From positions 103,582,912 through 103,646,911 of the forward strand of contig CM043963.1 in the NCBI GenBank assembly GCA_014529385.2: 64,000 nt of DNA, given 5' to 3'. The stretch is from Adiantum capillus-veneris. Taxonomy: Eukaryota > Streptophyta > Polypodiopsida > Polypodiales > Pteridaceae. This document shows positions 25,101 to 36,479 of the stretch, piece after piece. Under the pieces are notes generated by a model that was given only the letters and a program-made list of their open reading frames with translations, did no database searches and was not told where the DNA came from. The position numbers and the translations under genes are program-made. Numbering within the stretch: the first letter of the stretch is position 1; every line of letters starts with the position of its first letter.

Positions 25101-25997
25101 TTGGTTGAAATTCAAGAAGAGGAAGCTCACCACAAAGGATCTACTCTATGCCACGCTTGGGGAAAGGTAAGAGAACATGATCCCTTTATTCTCTTTGACC
25201 CTGGTTCTACTCACAATTTCATATCCACAGAGTTGGTCACCAAGCTAGGCATCCAAGCCTATGAGATGGGAGATGTTCTACCCGTAGATGATGCTTTCAA
25301 GTGGAAAGAAGCTTCAGTCACTCCCTTAATTGGGAAATTGAGGCTCCATGTCCGAAGCTATGTGCACAAAGAGGACTTCTTTATCTCTCCTCTCAAGCAC
25401 GAGGATGTAATCCTAGGGGCACCATGGTTTGATTGCATGGCTACCAATGTTAAATTTCTTGACAGGAAAATCTACTTTAAGCACAGGGAAAAAGATATGT
25501 ACATAGATGCAAAAGAGATGGGTAACACCATACCCATTGCACATATACAAGCTTTCAATAAGTCAATGAAGAGCTCTATTTCTGTGTACATGATTTTTGT
25601 TAAGGATTCTCAAAATGAACCTAATGCTTTAGCAAAAGAAAATATAAACAATCACAAGGAACTACAGTTATCCAATTTTCTCAAGGGATTTCAAGATGTT
25701 TTTATTGACGCCATCCCTTGTGAAATACCTCCTAAACGAGGCAATGATGACCATGCAATTGAACTTCATCCAAAAAGTTCACCGCCTAATAAACCTCCTT
25801 ATAGAGTTTCTTAAGCTCAACATGAGGAGATGATGTGGAAAGTGCATGAGTTAGTTGAGAAGGGCATGGTTAGGCCTAGCTCATCTCCATTTTGCTCACC
25901 CATGTTATTAGTGCAAAAGAAAGACGACACATATCGTATGTGTCTTGACTATAGAGCACTAAATAGGATCACTATAAAAAATAGGTTTCCCCTTCCA
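25101..25997 (+). pseudogene. Protease and start of reverse transcriptase of A
   Basis: Aspartic protease with LFDPGSTHNFIS (~25195; D-P-G-S in place of D-S/T-G-A) and the ILGAPWF block, followed by the linker and the first RT motif ([30 protein letters not shown]). One stop (TAA 25812-25814) separates the two parts in frame. The RT stops after about 60 residues at the A/B junction, so the palm with its catalytic YxDD motif is absent. Confidence 0.88.
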
Positions 25998-26120
25998 AAA
26001 TTCAAAGGTGATGTCCAATGGTCCAACCCTAGGGAAAATTGGATAATTAGATTGTACACAAAATTCTTTGCAAGCTCCTACATAGGAGGGGGCGAGCCCT
26101 TTTAGTAGGGGATGAGAGAG

Positions 26121-26174
<54 letters not shown>

Positions 26175-26272
26175 TCATGCAAGCCCCTTTACACAAAGTA
26201 GTCTCACAAAAATCCTTTCTCTAATTCTTCTAATTCCTCTATTCTCAAAGTTCATAGGCCATTTCCATTACA
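25998..26272 (+). repeat. Partial, internally deleted LTR of B
   Basis: Matches A LTR from about 21875 through the AC microsatellite (26122-26176 here), then skips to the LTR end (TTCCATTACA). Confidence 0.8.
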
Positions 26273-26677
26273 TTGGTATCAGAGCTATTGGTTTCTCTTT
26301 TCTTGCTTAAGAAGAGAGGTCCTTAGGTTTTCCATGAAAGGTTGGTCCTGTTTATTGCAATAGGGTAAGTGAAACAGGGATCTATTATCTTTGTTGAGAA
26401 GGACTTATTTTGAGGTACATGTTGGGAACTATAGTCTCAATAATGGAGCCTCTCGCGGTTTGCCTTTGGCTTTACCATTATAAAGCTACGAGAAAGCTCA
26501 ACAGGAACCAAAATCAACCGAGAAATGTTAGACCCTCTCCACTAGTCTTTGCAATCAATAGTGTCTAAACCATGGGTGTGGCTACTTGAGAACTGATTTT
26601 CACAGGTAAAGAAGAGTAGCAACTAAGGTTTTTGAGGGTACCAAAGCACAAAGTAATCTATACTAAGCTCAATTGTC

Positions 26678-26988
26678 ATGGCTAGCAATAACCAAGAGGG
26701 TAGAATGAACATTGATAACTTTGATTTTGCACATGAAGGTGCTAATGATGATGCCCCCATGTTTGTCAATCATCTTGTTACTAGGTTGCAGCAAGTTATG
26801 GGCAACCCTGCTTTGCAAGCCAAAGTTACCCAACAACTTTGTGCTTATGGGATTTCCCTTCCTCTCCAAGAGGAAAGAGAGCTTAGAAGGCCTCTAGATG
26901 AAACCCCCAAAAGAAGACTCTCTCCCATACGAGAGGAGGAATCCAAAGAACGAGAAAGTAATGAATCTCTAAGTTCCTCTGAAGACGT
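26678..26988 (+). pseudogene. N-terminus of B gag, cut by D insertion
   Basis: Starts MASNNQEGRMNIDNFDFAHE and is collinear with the C gag through ESNESLSSSED, where the D LTR begins. The following four codons and stop belong to D. The sequence before the cut is open and close to C, so B was fairly intact when D landed. Confidence 0.9.
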
Positions 26989-28051
26989 TGTCGTGTTCTG
27001 ACATGTACCTAGTGGGAACGCATGCTACAAGAGTTATCTTGTAACTTTTTATATACATAATTATATTTTCTATAATGTACATATGTATATTTAAGTATAA
27101 TAGTAAGCTTTCTATCTCATCCTATTATCTCAAGGGTAGCATATTCTTACTTTACCGTTAAAAAGTACTATGGAAAAAGCGTCAATAGCTCCACCTCTTT
27201 AACTTGGGGCAAAAAACATTGAATCTTTCTTTCTACTATCTCATTATTATTTCACACCCTAGCTAGATCCTATATCTAGGGTAAGTTCCAATATATATTT
27301 ATTCTATGTATTTTTCTTATATTTCTTTTTAAATAGCTACTAGGAGGAAATCAAATCCTAGTGGGACACTAGGTGGCATGATTTCAAAGATACACTTATT
27401 TTAATGCATTATTGCAAGCATGATTACAAAAATTTATCAAGGAGCTATATCATGCTTTCAAATGGCATGAGGTGTCCATTGGAATCAAATAAAAGTCTAG
27501 GCTAAGGGGACCACAAGAAGACTTTTGCTGCCAAAGCTGTACCCTATTTTAATGATTTTTTTACACAAGGTTCCAATCCGAATTGGAAAATGTATATAAT
27601 ATGGTAGTCGTAGCTAATGAGATAAATTTCTGCCCATATTTAATGTTTTTATTTGCAGCCATGGTTGAGGAGATATGATCAAAATACTGGACCCCAATCT
27701 GCCCACATCATGCAGGGACAAATCATTTCCAACTTTTCCAGTTTCTGTCACACTATCTCTTCTCTTCTTGTGTAAATCCTTGGGAGTTCCCTTCACCTAT
27801 AAAAAGGGACCTCTTCTTCCTGGAAAACCATTGAAGCATTCAAGCCATTGATGAGAGGAACTCATGAGCGAGTGAGTAGTAATGTCTAATTGTACTTAGC
27901 CATTAACATAAGCCTAAGCCTACATTTTCTCCTAGAGGAAGACTATCCATTCTAGTAAGCTATCCTTGGAAGATCAACTCTAATCAAAGAAGGTCTTGGA
28001 CTTGGCGTATCAATCAAAGCTAAATTCTTCCCTCTTTTTCTCTCTCCATCA
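26989..28051 (+). repeat. 5' LTR of D
   Basis: Begins TGTCGTG and ends CATCA just before the putative primer site. Has a TATA box (TATAAAAAG, 27798-27806) about 250 bp from its end. Aligns with 39232-40325. Confidence 0.82.
27798..27806 (+). promoter_or_regulatory. TATA box of the D 5' LTR
   Basis: TATAAAAAG in a GC-neutral setting; the right LTR keeps TATAAAAGG at 40070-40078 in the same context. Confidence 0.6.
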
Positions 28052-28349
28052 AAAATGGTGCCGAAGGGTTTGACAAGTAAGATGTGTTCTACATTGACAC
28101 TTTGTTGATTTCTTGTTGTTTTCTTTTTCATCTCCAATCCAACATATATATGTATAATCTCATCTCCTTAACCAAACCTATCTCTCTCACTCTTAAAATT
28201 TCATTCTCTCTACAAATTCTAGGTTCTCCTTGCTACAGGTATGTCTCTCCCCGCAGTATCCTTATTGCCTACGAGCAAGAATAGGACTTGGGAGGGAAAC
28301 TTCTCATCTCCTCACTTCTCTCATATCTACATTTCACATACTATCCTAG
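28052..28349 (+). other. Primer-binding site and leader of D
   Basis: TGGTGCCGAAGGGTTTGAC at 28056-28074 is the likely primer-binding site (TGG start, 4 bp after the LTR). No coding frame of note up to 28349. Confidence 0.6.
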
Positions 28350-28568
28350 ATGAATAATCCACATGAGGAGAATTTATATTGCTTGCACTCTGTGTGGTCT
28401 GTTAGAATTAACATATGGATTAGCCGTAAAATACACTTTCAATAACGTATAGTGTTTCTCTTTGGCCCAGAAAGGCTCAATGAAATACTTCTTTCACCGG
28501 ATCCCATCATACTACCTCTTATAGACTATAACTTTTCTTTTGATGTAAGTGTAGTTATCTTGCTATGA
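28350..28568 (+). pseudogene. Conserved pre-gag short frame, D left copy with one stop
   Basis: 72 codons, MNNPHEEN to VVILL, with TAA at codon 32 (28443-28445) where the sister copy at 40625 has CAA. Otherwise the two differ at few residues; two Arg codons (CGC, CGG) have become TGC and TGG here. Lies about 460 bp before the D gag ATG, further than in G and E. Confidence 0.75.
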
Positions 28569-29030
28569 ACCAAGAGAATTTGTAGACACAATTAATTCCA
28601 ATCACTAGACAAAACATATATATTATGGTAAGCACAAAACTACAATTTCAAAGAACAATTCGTAGCCTGTTTAGTCGGCAAATATTGAACGCCATTAACT
28701 CACCTATTAACCCTTTCATATTACCCATGATACGATATGACCATAGCCTTGATGTTTTCATCTTTGTGTTGTTTTGATATTTTCTTTTGTGTTCTTTCTT
28801 TGTGTGTGTGAGTACAAGAGAGAAAGAATGAAGCTTCTTTCATTGCACTTCCTTCCAAACCCTATACTTCATGGCATCTATGGTTTAACTCCTTCATATA
28901 GTTTTTGGAGTTCTCTCACAAAGTCTCACAGCCAAAATCCCGGTGCTTTCCTGGCAAGACCGCAAATTTCTCGACCATATTTTTGGTGAACCCGAGGTGA
29001 AACTGCCAGGGTGAGAGTTTTTGGGTAACC
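28569..29030 (+). other. Spacer between the short frame and gag of D
   Basis: No coding frame recognised. It contains TG-rich runs near 28795-28812. The shared segment with 40844-40940 ends about 28660. Confidence 0.4.
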
Positions 29031-31248
29031 ATGGGTGATCATGTTGAGCAACAGGGTATGCATTTTGACCCAACAACAATGCAAATGTTTCAAGCATTTG
29101 TAGTGTTCAATGCAACAACAAAATGCCACTTAAAAAAGAAAGATTTCAGCAACTAAGGCCATACAAGAGATCGTCAATAGAATGGATCAGTTCAATGGCA
29201 AAGATATAACCAAGTACTTACACGAGTATGTGAAGGAGATGGAGCTACATCGTGTGTCAGAAGGTGAGATGATTCAAATCTTTGAGCTAGTTGTTGCTCC
29301 AAAAATTAGGGAACATGTTAGGGCAATTAAAGATGGGCATGGGAGAAATTGGGAAGAACTCAAAGTAGCTTTAAAGGAGGATTATTTCATGGAGGACTTT
29401 GAGAGAGTGACCAAAAGGACATTCTTAGAATGGGTAGTCAAGACAAAGCAAGGATTATATAATAAAGCTACTTAGGGAATTTGAGCGGCGCTATGCACAA
29501 CTCACCAGGACAGAAAGGGCCACACTAGATACAGAGAAGACAGATCTTTTCTTACAATCTGCAGGTAAAGAGTTTCAAGAAAATTTGGAGCTTCTTCTTG
29601 AAGATAAAGATGCTGAGCAAGGACTAAAGACCGACAATAATGAAGTTGAAGGTGATGTCTCATTGCTTGTCAAACGACAAAGAAGAAGGGACAAGATGGT
29701 AGTAAACACTACACGTCCTTCAACCTCAACTTCTGAAAAAATGGTAAAGCCTACTTTTATAGCTCCTAAGTTTGATGACTCTATGCTAGATGAGCTTTTG
29801 AAGGGAATGTGTGACTTGAAGGTGACGCTTGCAAAGCTTGAACAAAAAGGCCAACCATCAGGGCCACTTCCTAGGCAAAGACAACAGCCCAAAGAAGGGT
29901 TTGTTAATAGATGTATTTGGTGTGATAGTACAGACCATGTAAGAAGGGATTGTGATGATTTTAGTGATGCTTTGACAAAAGATATTGTCCCTTTTAAGGA
30001 TGGTAAAATCCACTTAATAGAGACAGGTCTACCCATGAGAACTAACTTTGGGAAGGGGAGATTACAAACCCTAGTTGAAGATATGGCAATTAACCATGCC
30101 ACCTTTTCAGTTCAGGCAGCTACTTATGGAGTAGAAATTGAGCATCTTAGTGATGAAGAGGTGAGTGACCATCATGGTCGTATTTGGCCAAATGTCATGC
30201 AATTAGCTGAAAAGGGAAAGCTTACAAAAGAGATTCTACTTCAAGCAGGTGATTGCATACATCTAGAAACAGGATGGAATGATCCAGTGGACTCATTGTC
30301 AGTACATGCCTACACTACAAAATGCCAACAATATGAGGCTATTGTAGAAGAGAAGCACATACATGAGAATGTTGATGAAGGACCATCAAAAAGATCTTCT
30401 AGAAGTGGGGGAAGAAGCGACTCAATGCCTTCTCAAACACCCTCGACACAAGGAGCATCTCCACCCGAAGTACTCATGGAGGAGTCTACAACAAGAAAAA
30501 AGAAAGAGCCAACAAAAGGTAAGATAAAAGGCCCAGATTATAAAGTACAATCTGATATTGAGGTTGCTACAGATTTAAACAAAGTCTTGGAGGAAAGGAT
30601 TTTGAATAGCAAGATTAAGTTCACGCTGGGAGAAGTCCTTGGCATTGCAAAGTGTGAATTCCACGAGGAGATCATTGACATCATCAGGAGAAAGAGGCAA
30701 ACTCTTGATGAGGTTGCTCATCCACAGGTTGAAAGAGAAACCTTGAAGACACAAGAGATGCAATTGCAAGATAAGGAGGATGATGGAGCTGTGGTAGGAT
30801 GCTACCAATCTAGTGGGAAAGTGAAGCAAGTGAATTTCCCAAATGACGAAGAAGAAGCTGAAGCTATTCCTAGGAGCTACTATTCACGAAGTCACTGGGC
30901 AAGGGCTACTACAGAAACTTTGGTCAAGGTAGGTGATCTTGAAGAGCCATTTGTTGCCTTGATTGACCATGGTTCAGAAATAAACATTACGTCAAAGAGT
31001 CTCTACAACAAGTGCAATTGGCCAATGGACATAGATCATGGTTGGATGGTAAAAGTGGCAAACAATTCATCCGGTGAATTGTATGCAACATGTCCAGATG
31101 TGAAGGTGACAATAGGTGATGTAAAAATTGACCAAAACTTCTTTGTACAGGATACATCTTCATATCATCTCATCCTTGGACAACCCTACATTGTGGGAGT
31201 TCGAATGGAAACAAAGGTAATGGATGATGGTTGAGCATATGCTAGGAT
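29031..31248 (+). pseudogene. Gag and protease of D (frameshifted)
   Basis: Starts MGDHVEQQGMHFDPTTMQ at 29031; an A-run shift near 29135 and another near 29465 split the capsid part (MDQFNGKDITKYLHEY; FERRYAQLTRTERATLD). From 29585 the frame stays open to the Copia insertion. Zinc knuckle CIWCDSTDHVRRDC at 29912-29953 has all four ligands. Protease active site is LIDHGSEIN (~30960-30985; D-H-G-S), followed by the typical ILGQPY block. The frame is cut at 31248 by the Copia element; the remaining half is at 36480. Confidence 0.87.
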
Positions 31249-31570
31249 TGTTGAGATGTAGAGCTCTACATCTTGAGCTGGCATCCACTACGGGTCTTGG
31301 CCGCTTACGGCATTTACTCACTGGCGCGTTAGGTGACCGACAAGGAGGATCTCTGCCAGTGATTTTACAGCTGGACTACACTTATAGTGCCAGCCTAGTA
31401 CGCTTCTAGCGAGTTCACACTTAGTGACCGCATGTACATATGTGCTACTTTTCAGCTTTAGCACTAAGTCATTTTGTACTCTCTTTTCTGTGAAGAAGAA
31501 GAAGAAGCTTTCCATCTCTGTGTGCTTTGTGCTTATCTTGTGTAGCTCTCTTGCATCCTCATTCTTTACA
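31249..31570 (+). repeat. 5' LTR of the Copia element
   Basis: 322 bp, TGTTGAGATG...TTCTTTACA. Confidence 0.96.
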
Positions 31571-31582
31571 TGGTATCAGAGC
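31571..31582 (+). other. Primer-binding site of the Copia element
   Basis: TGGTATCAGAGC directly after the LTR, complementary to the 3' end of initiator methionine tRNA. Confidence 0.93.
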
Positions 31583-31835
31583 CTGGTGCAGGCAAGAGAG
31601 GCTAAGAGAGCAAGAGCATCACAATCCCTTCGTTCGCAATCCACGACCGAACAGGTTTCTGAACAGGTCTCCAAAGTGCAGTATACAGATATTTACTGTA
31701 CAAGTACAATGGTTGTATGTACGCTTGATTGTGGACACTCGTTGAGTGTAGAAAGCGTTACAGGTACCACGATAGCAGGTTCAGCAGATTTGCAGGTTTT
31801 TGCAGATTGCAGCTATTTTGTCTTAGTGCTTCAAG

Positions 31836-34800
31836 ATGTCTGACGGTTTCAGTCAGATTGTTACTGAGAAGTTTGAGAAAAATAACTACCCTGCATGGAA
31901 GTTCAGAATAACAAATTTCCTAAAAGGAAAAGGTTATTGGGACTATGTAGAAGGAGACAATGAAAAGGAACCAGAGATTCCCGAGGCAAATGCTACAGCA
32001 GAACAAAGGAAAGCTTTGAGGGACTGGCAACAAGGCCAGAGCAAAGTGATGTATTGGCTTTCTATGAGCATCACAGATGGCATGATGGGCTATCTACAGG
32101 ATGCTGAAACCCCCGCCATTGCATGGAGAAACTTAGACAGAGTGTTCGAGGTGAACACCAAGGCCAGGAAGCTTCAACTAAAGTCGGAGCTAAATCAGGT
32201 TAAGAGGAACAACCTCTCAATCAATGATTATGCCTTGAAGATCAAGAGTATCATTGAGGCTCTTGGATCTATTAAAGTTTCAGTGGAAGATGATGACATT
32301 GTCCATGCATGCTTGGATGGTCTAGGAGATGAGTATGTACATTTTAGGTCTTCCATGAATACAAGAGACGACATCCCCGTGTTCCAAGATTTGATTTCTA
32401 TGCTTATTTTTTAGGAGAAGAACCTTGACACATCTTCTTCTCATGGCAGAAATAATTCTGAACAGGCCTTCTATTCTAACTCCAACAGAGGTAGAGGTAG
32501 AGGTCGTGGTCGAGGCCCAAGGGGTTGCAGGGGCCAATTTCTGGAAGGTCAATCAAATCAAAACAATACGCGTGGGAGGGGAAACCAGTCTCAAGGCAGG
32601 GGGAGTCAAAGAGGTCGTGGTGCAAGATCAAGCAGGCAGCAACATACTCCAGATAGCAGAGAATGTTGGACTTGTGGTGAAAGAGGTCACATGTCACATG
32701 ACTGTCCAAAGGGAAAAGCAAGTGGAAAGAGAGAACAGGGCAACTATGCATCTACTAGCAGAGATGCAGATGATAGCAAAAACGAGCGTATGTTTGTTAT
32801 GCAGCATGTAATTAATACAATGACTGCAAAGAATTCCACCCAAGATGATGTTTGGTATGTGGATTCAGGTGCCTCTAATCATATGACGTCTCGTGGAGAG
32901 TGTTTTAGAGATATGCGCAAACCAGATGTGTCAGGCTATGTGCAGACAGGAGATGACACAGCTCACCCCATTGCTCATGGAGGGGACATACCTCTAAATA
33001 CGAAGAGTGGGAAATCAAAGTACTTAGCAGATGTACTTCATGTCCCAAACATTACAAAGAATCTTGTTTCTATTGGACAAATGGTTGAGCAGGGTTTGCA
33101 CGTTCGCTACAATCCAAATGGCTGTTATGTAAAAGATTTCCAGAATGGCTGTAAGCTGATCACAGAGGGAAAATGTGTGGGCAGAATGTTTACGCTGAAT
33201 GTAGACATGCCTGAGGTAAAAGCTGCATTATTTGCATAGGGCACAGGTGTTGTGGCTGATGTTGACATTTGGCACAAACGCATTGGCCATGTCAATGAGC
33301 AGAGATTGCGCAGCATGCAATCAAAACAGATTGTAAAAGGTTTGCCCAAATTCAAGGTGGATGGTATGCATAAAGTGTGTGCAGCATGCCAGTTTGGAAA
33401 ATAGTCAAAGGGCTCATTTCCACATGAGCGCAATGTATGTAAAAAGCCACTTGAGGTGGTGCACACAGATGTTTGGGGTCCAACCGATACTGCAAGTATA
33501 CATGGTTGCAGGTATTATGTCTGTTTCATTGATGACCATACAAGGAAAGTATGGGTCTACTTCATGCGTAACAAAAGTGAAGTGTTTGGTCACTTTCAAG
33601 ACTTCAAAGTCACGATTGAGAAGGAGACAGATATGCAAATCAAGACATTGAGGTCAGATGGAGGCGGAGAGTACTTCTCCAATGATCTTTCAGATTTTCT
33701 GTGAATGCATGGTATACGCAGGCAGTTTACATGCAAATATACTCCACAACAGAATGGGGTCGCAGAAAGGAAAAACAGGCACATTGCAGAGGTTGCACGT
33801 GCATTGATGAATGAGAAGAACATGCCTCATCATTTTTGGGCTGAAGCCGTAAATACAGCTGTGTACATTATGAACAGGACACCTACAGCTGCGGTGCATG
33901 ATGTAACACCTGAGGAAAAGTTTACAGGTACAAAGCCTGATTTGGCACACTTGAAAGTGTTTGGCTGCATAGCTTACGTGCATGTACCAGATGAGTTGCG
34001 TAGGAAATTGGATCCTAAAGCAGAAAAATGTATTCTTGTGGGATATTCCCTTGAACAAAAGGGGTACAGGTGCTACAATCCAACTACACGAGAATTACGA
34101 GTGAACAGAGATGTAGTCTTTGATGAGATGAGCAGCTGGTACAGTAATCCACATGGCACTATTGGGGCTGATGTAAAAGATGATGTGGTTGTACAAAATG
34201 TGAGGCCACAGTCACAGGTTTGGGGTGGACCACAAGAGTCCTCTTCTCGTGGCTCTGTTGAGAAACCATGGAATGGTAGACTACGTACGCAAGTTACTCC
34301 ACCAACAGGTACAGGGAATGTATCACGAAAAGGAAAGAAAAAGGTTGATGAACCTCCCTTTATGGCTGATGCATCATCAGGTTTTTCACATGTAGACATG
34401 GATTCAGATGGTTCTGAACAAAGTCTTGATGAGGAATTTGGAATTCCGGCTGTCAGGACACCTGATGTAAGGAAAGTACAAGAAGATGCTAGAGGGAAAA
34501 GGAGTGACCCAGGACCGCGCAAATCTAATAGAGTCAGAAATCTAGTTCAGAAATTGACTTATGATGGGTATCTAGCGCATCACCAAGCCTACATGGCTAA
34601 GGTGATACAGGATGTGGAGCCCACATGTTTTGAGGATGCAGTTGGAAATATGCATTGGGATGATGCAATGAATGAAGAGATGGCTGCAATGGAAGCAAAC
34701 GACACATGGGAGGTTGTGCCATTGCCAAGTGGCAAGAAAGCTATTGGCTATAAATGGGTGTATAAAACCAAGCATAAGGCTGATGGTAACATTGAGCGTC

Positions 34801-36185
34801 ACAAGGCAAGGCTGGTCGCAAAGGGTTATGCACAAACGTATGGCATAGACTATGAAGAGACCTTTGCTCCAGTGGCAAAGATGACGACTGTGAGAGCTGT
34901 CATAGCAGTGGATGCATCTAGAGGATAGATTATGCATCAAATGGATGTAAAGAATGCCTTCTTGAATGGTGAGTTGTAAGAGGAAGTGTATATGGATCAG
35001 CCACCTGGTTATGTCGATCCAGGTTACCCAGATTATGTATGCAGACTTCTCAAAGCTTTGTATGGTTTGAAGCAGGGCTCTAGAGCATGGTATGACAGGA
35101 TTGCCAAGTATCTTGTCAGTATTGGTTTTAGGAGAGCTCATGCTGATCATTCACTCTATGTACGTGAGAGTGATGTGGGGATTGTGGTCATTACCATATA
35201 TGTAGATGACCTTATTATAGTTGGTGACAATGCTATTGAGATTGACCATGTGAAGGGTCTTCTCAAACAGGAGTTTGAAATGAAAGATTTGGGCGAGTTG
35301 CGCTACTTTCTTGGCATTGAGGTGATCAAGACTCCAGAGGGTGTATGGCTGTCACAGAGACAGTATGCTTTGGACATGTTGTCAAAGTATGGTATGGCTG
35401 ATTGTAAGCCAATTTCTATTCCCTTGGATGTGAATGCAAAGCTGAGTGCAGAGAAGGGTGATGTTGTTGAGGATGTCAACATGTACGGGAAGATTGTGGG
35501 TAGTCTAATCTACTTGACTATCACGAGGCCAGACTTGAGCTACACAGTAGGCTTGGAGAGTTAGTTCATGCAGCTTCCAAGGAAGCCACATTTGGATGGA
35601 GTACGACGCACACTTAGGTATGTGCAAGGGACTCTTGACTACGCATTGTTCTATGCAGCAGATGCACCAATAGCATTGTATGGGTATACAGATGCAGATT
35701 GGGCAGGTAGCATTGTTGATAGGAGATCTATGAGTGCCTTCATGTTATCTTTTGGGAGTGCTGCTGTTACTTGGAGCAGCAAAAAGTAGCCTACGGTTGC
35801 TTTATCGAGCACAGAGGCCGAGTACAGAGGTGCAGCAGTTGCGGCGTGCGAGGTTGCTTGGCTACGCACATTACTTGAGGACTTGGGAGTGCCGGTGGAC
35901 CAGCAAATTTTCATCCATTGTGACAACCTCAGCAGCATGCAGTTGGCTAGGAACCCAGTGTTCCATGCCAGGACCAAACACATAGAGGTCCATTACCACT
36001 ACGTTCGAGAGCGAGTGTTGGCGGGCAACATCGACTTGGTCTACGTCAGCACAGAGGATCAGATAGCGGATATCTTTACCAAGGCCCTCGGAGCTGAGAA
36101 GCTTCGACGTTTCCGGACTATGCTTGGACTCTGCGACATGCAGAGCTCGAGAGGGAGTGTTGAGATGTCGAGCTCTACATCTTGA
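31836..36185 (+). pseudogene. Copia Gag-Pol polyprotein with eight in-frame stops
   Basis: A single frame from ATG 31836 (MSDGFSQIVTEKFEKNNYPAW) to TGA 36185, which lies inside the 3' LTR. Order: capsid; Gly/Arg-rich linker; zinc knuckle CWTCGERGHMSHDC (~32668); protease WYVDSGASNHM (~32862); pre-integrase WHKRIGHVNEQRL; integrase D in HTDVWGP (~33459), D in RSDGGGEY, E in NGVAERKN; RT with WVYKTKHKADG and YVDDLIIVG (~35200); RNase H with TDADWAGS and STEAEYRGAA. Premature stops at 32412, 33237, 33402, 33702, 34926, 34977, 35562 and 35787 are TAG six times, TGA once and TAA once. All lie in one frame with no indel. Confidence 0.95.
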
Positions 36186-36479
36186 GCTGGCATCCACTAC
36201 GGGTCTTGGCCGCTTACGGCATTTACTCACTGGCGCGTTAGGTGACCGACACGGAGGATCTCTGCCAGTGATTCTACAGCTGGACTACACTTATAGTGCC
36301 AGCCTAGTACGCTTCTAGCGAGTTCACACTTAGTGACCGCATGTACATATGTGCTACTTTTTAGCTTTAGCACTAAGTCATTTTGTACTCTCTTTTCTGT
36401 GAAGAAGAAGAAGAAGCTTTCCATCTCTGTGTGCTTTGTGCTTGTCTTGTGTAGCTCTCTTGCATCCTCATTCTTTACA
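36158..36479 (+). repeat. 3' LTR of the Copia element
   Basis: 322 bp, partner of 31249-31570; carries the last codons and stop of the polyprotein frame. Confidence 0.96.

Larger units (their letters stand above)
21619..25997 (+). mobile_element. A: 5' part of a Ty3/Gypsy element, truncated inside RT
   Basis: 5' LTR, tRNA-iMet-type primer site, gag, protease and the start of reverse transcriptase, all damaged. The element stops at about 25997, where the RT frame (KNRFPLPK) runs directly into LTR sequence of B. Same family as B and C: LTR length agrees with C (about 1617 and 1619 bp) and proteins are closely related. The 5' boundary is placed by alignment with C and is uncertain by a few bases. 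Confidence 0.85.
25998..26988 (+). mobile_element. B: deleted copy of the A/C family, split by D
   Basis: A partial LTR (25998-26272), primer site TGGTATCAGAGC (26274-26285), ~390-bp leader, and the first 104 codons of gag. B lacks the start of its LTR, lost at the junction with A, and about 1.1 kb from the LTR middle (jump after CCCTTTACACAAAG near 26198). D is inserted at 26988/26989. The rest of B is not seen on the far side of D. Confidence 0.82.
31249..36479 (+). mobile_element. Complete Ty1/Copia retrotransposon nested in D
   Basis: 5231 bp. LTRs of 322 bp each (31249-31570, 36158-36479) differ at about five positions. AGGAT flanks both ends (31244-31248, 36480-36484), a perfect 5-bp target duplication. 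Primer site TGGTATCAGAGC (31571-31582) and polypurine tract GAGAGGGAG (36149-36157) are in place. One polyprotein frame spans the interior but has eight stops. Confidence 0.97.

Noticed and set aside
29575-30102. 175-codon minus-strand frame
   Set aside because: Antisense shadow of D gag.
33690-34522. Long minus-strand frames inside the Copia element
   Set aside because: Antisense of integrase and the linker to RT; the plus-strand motifs are decisive.
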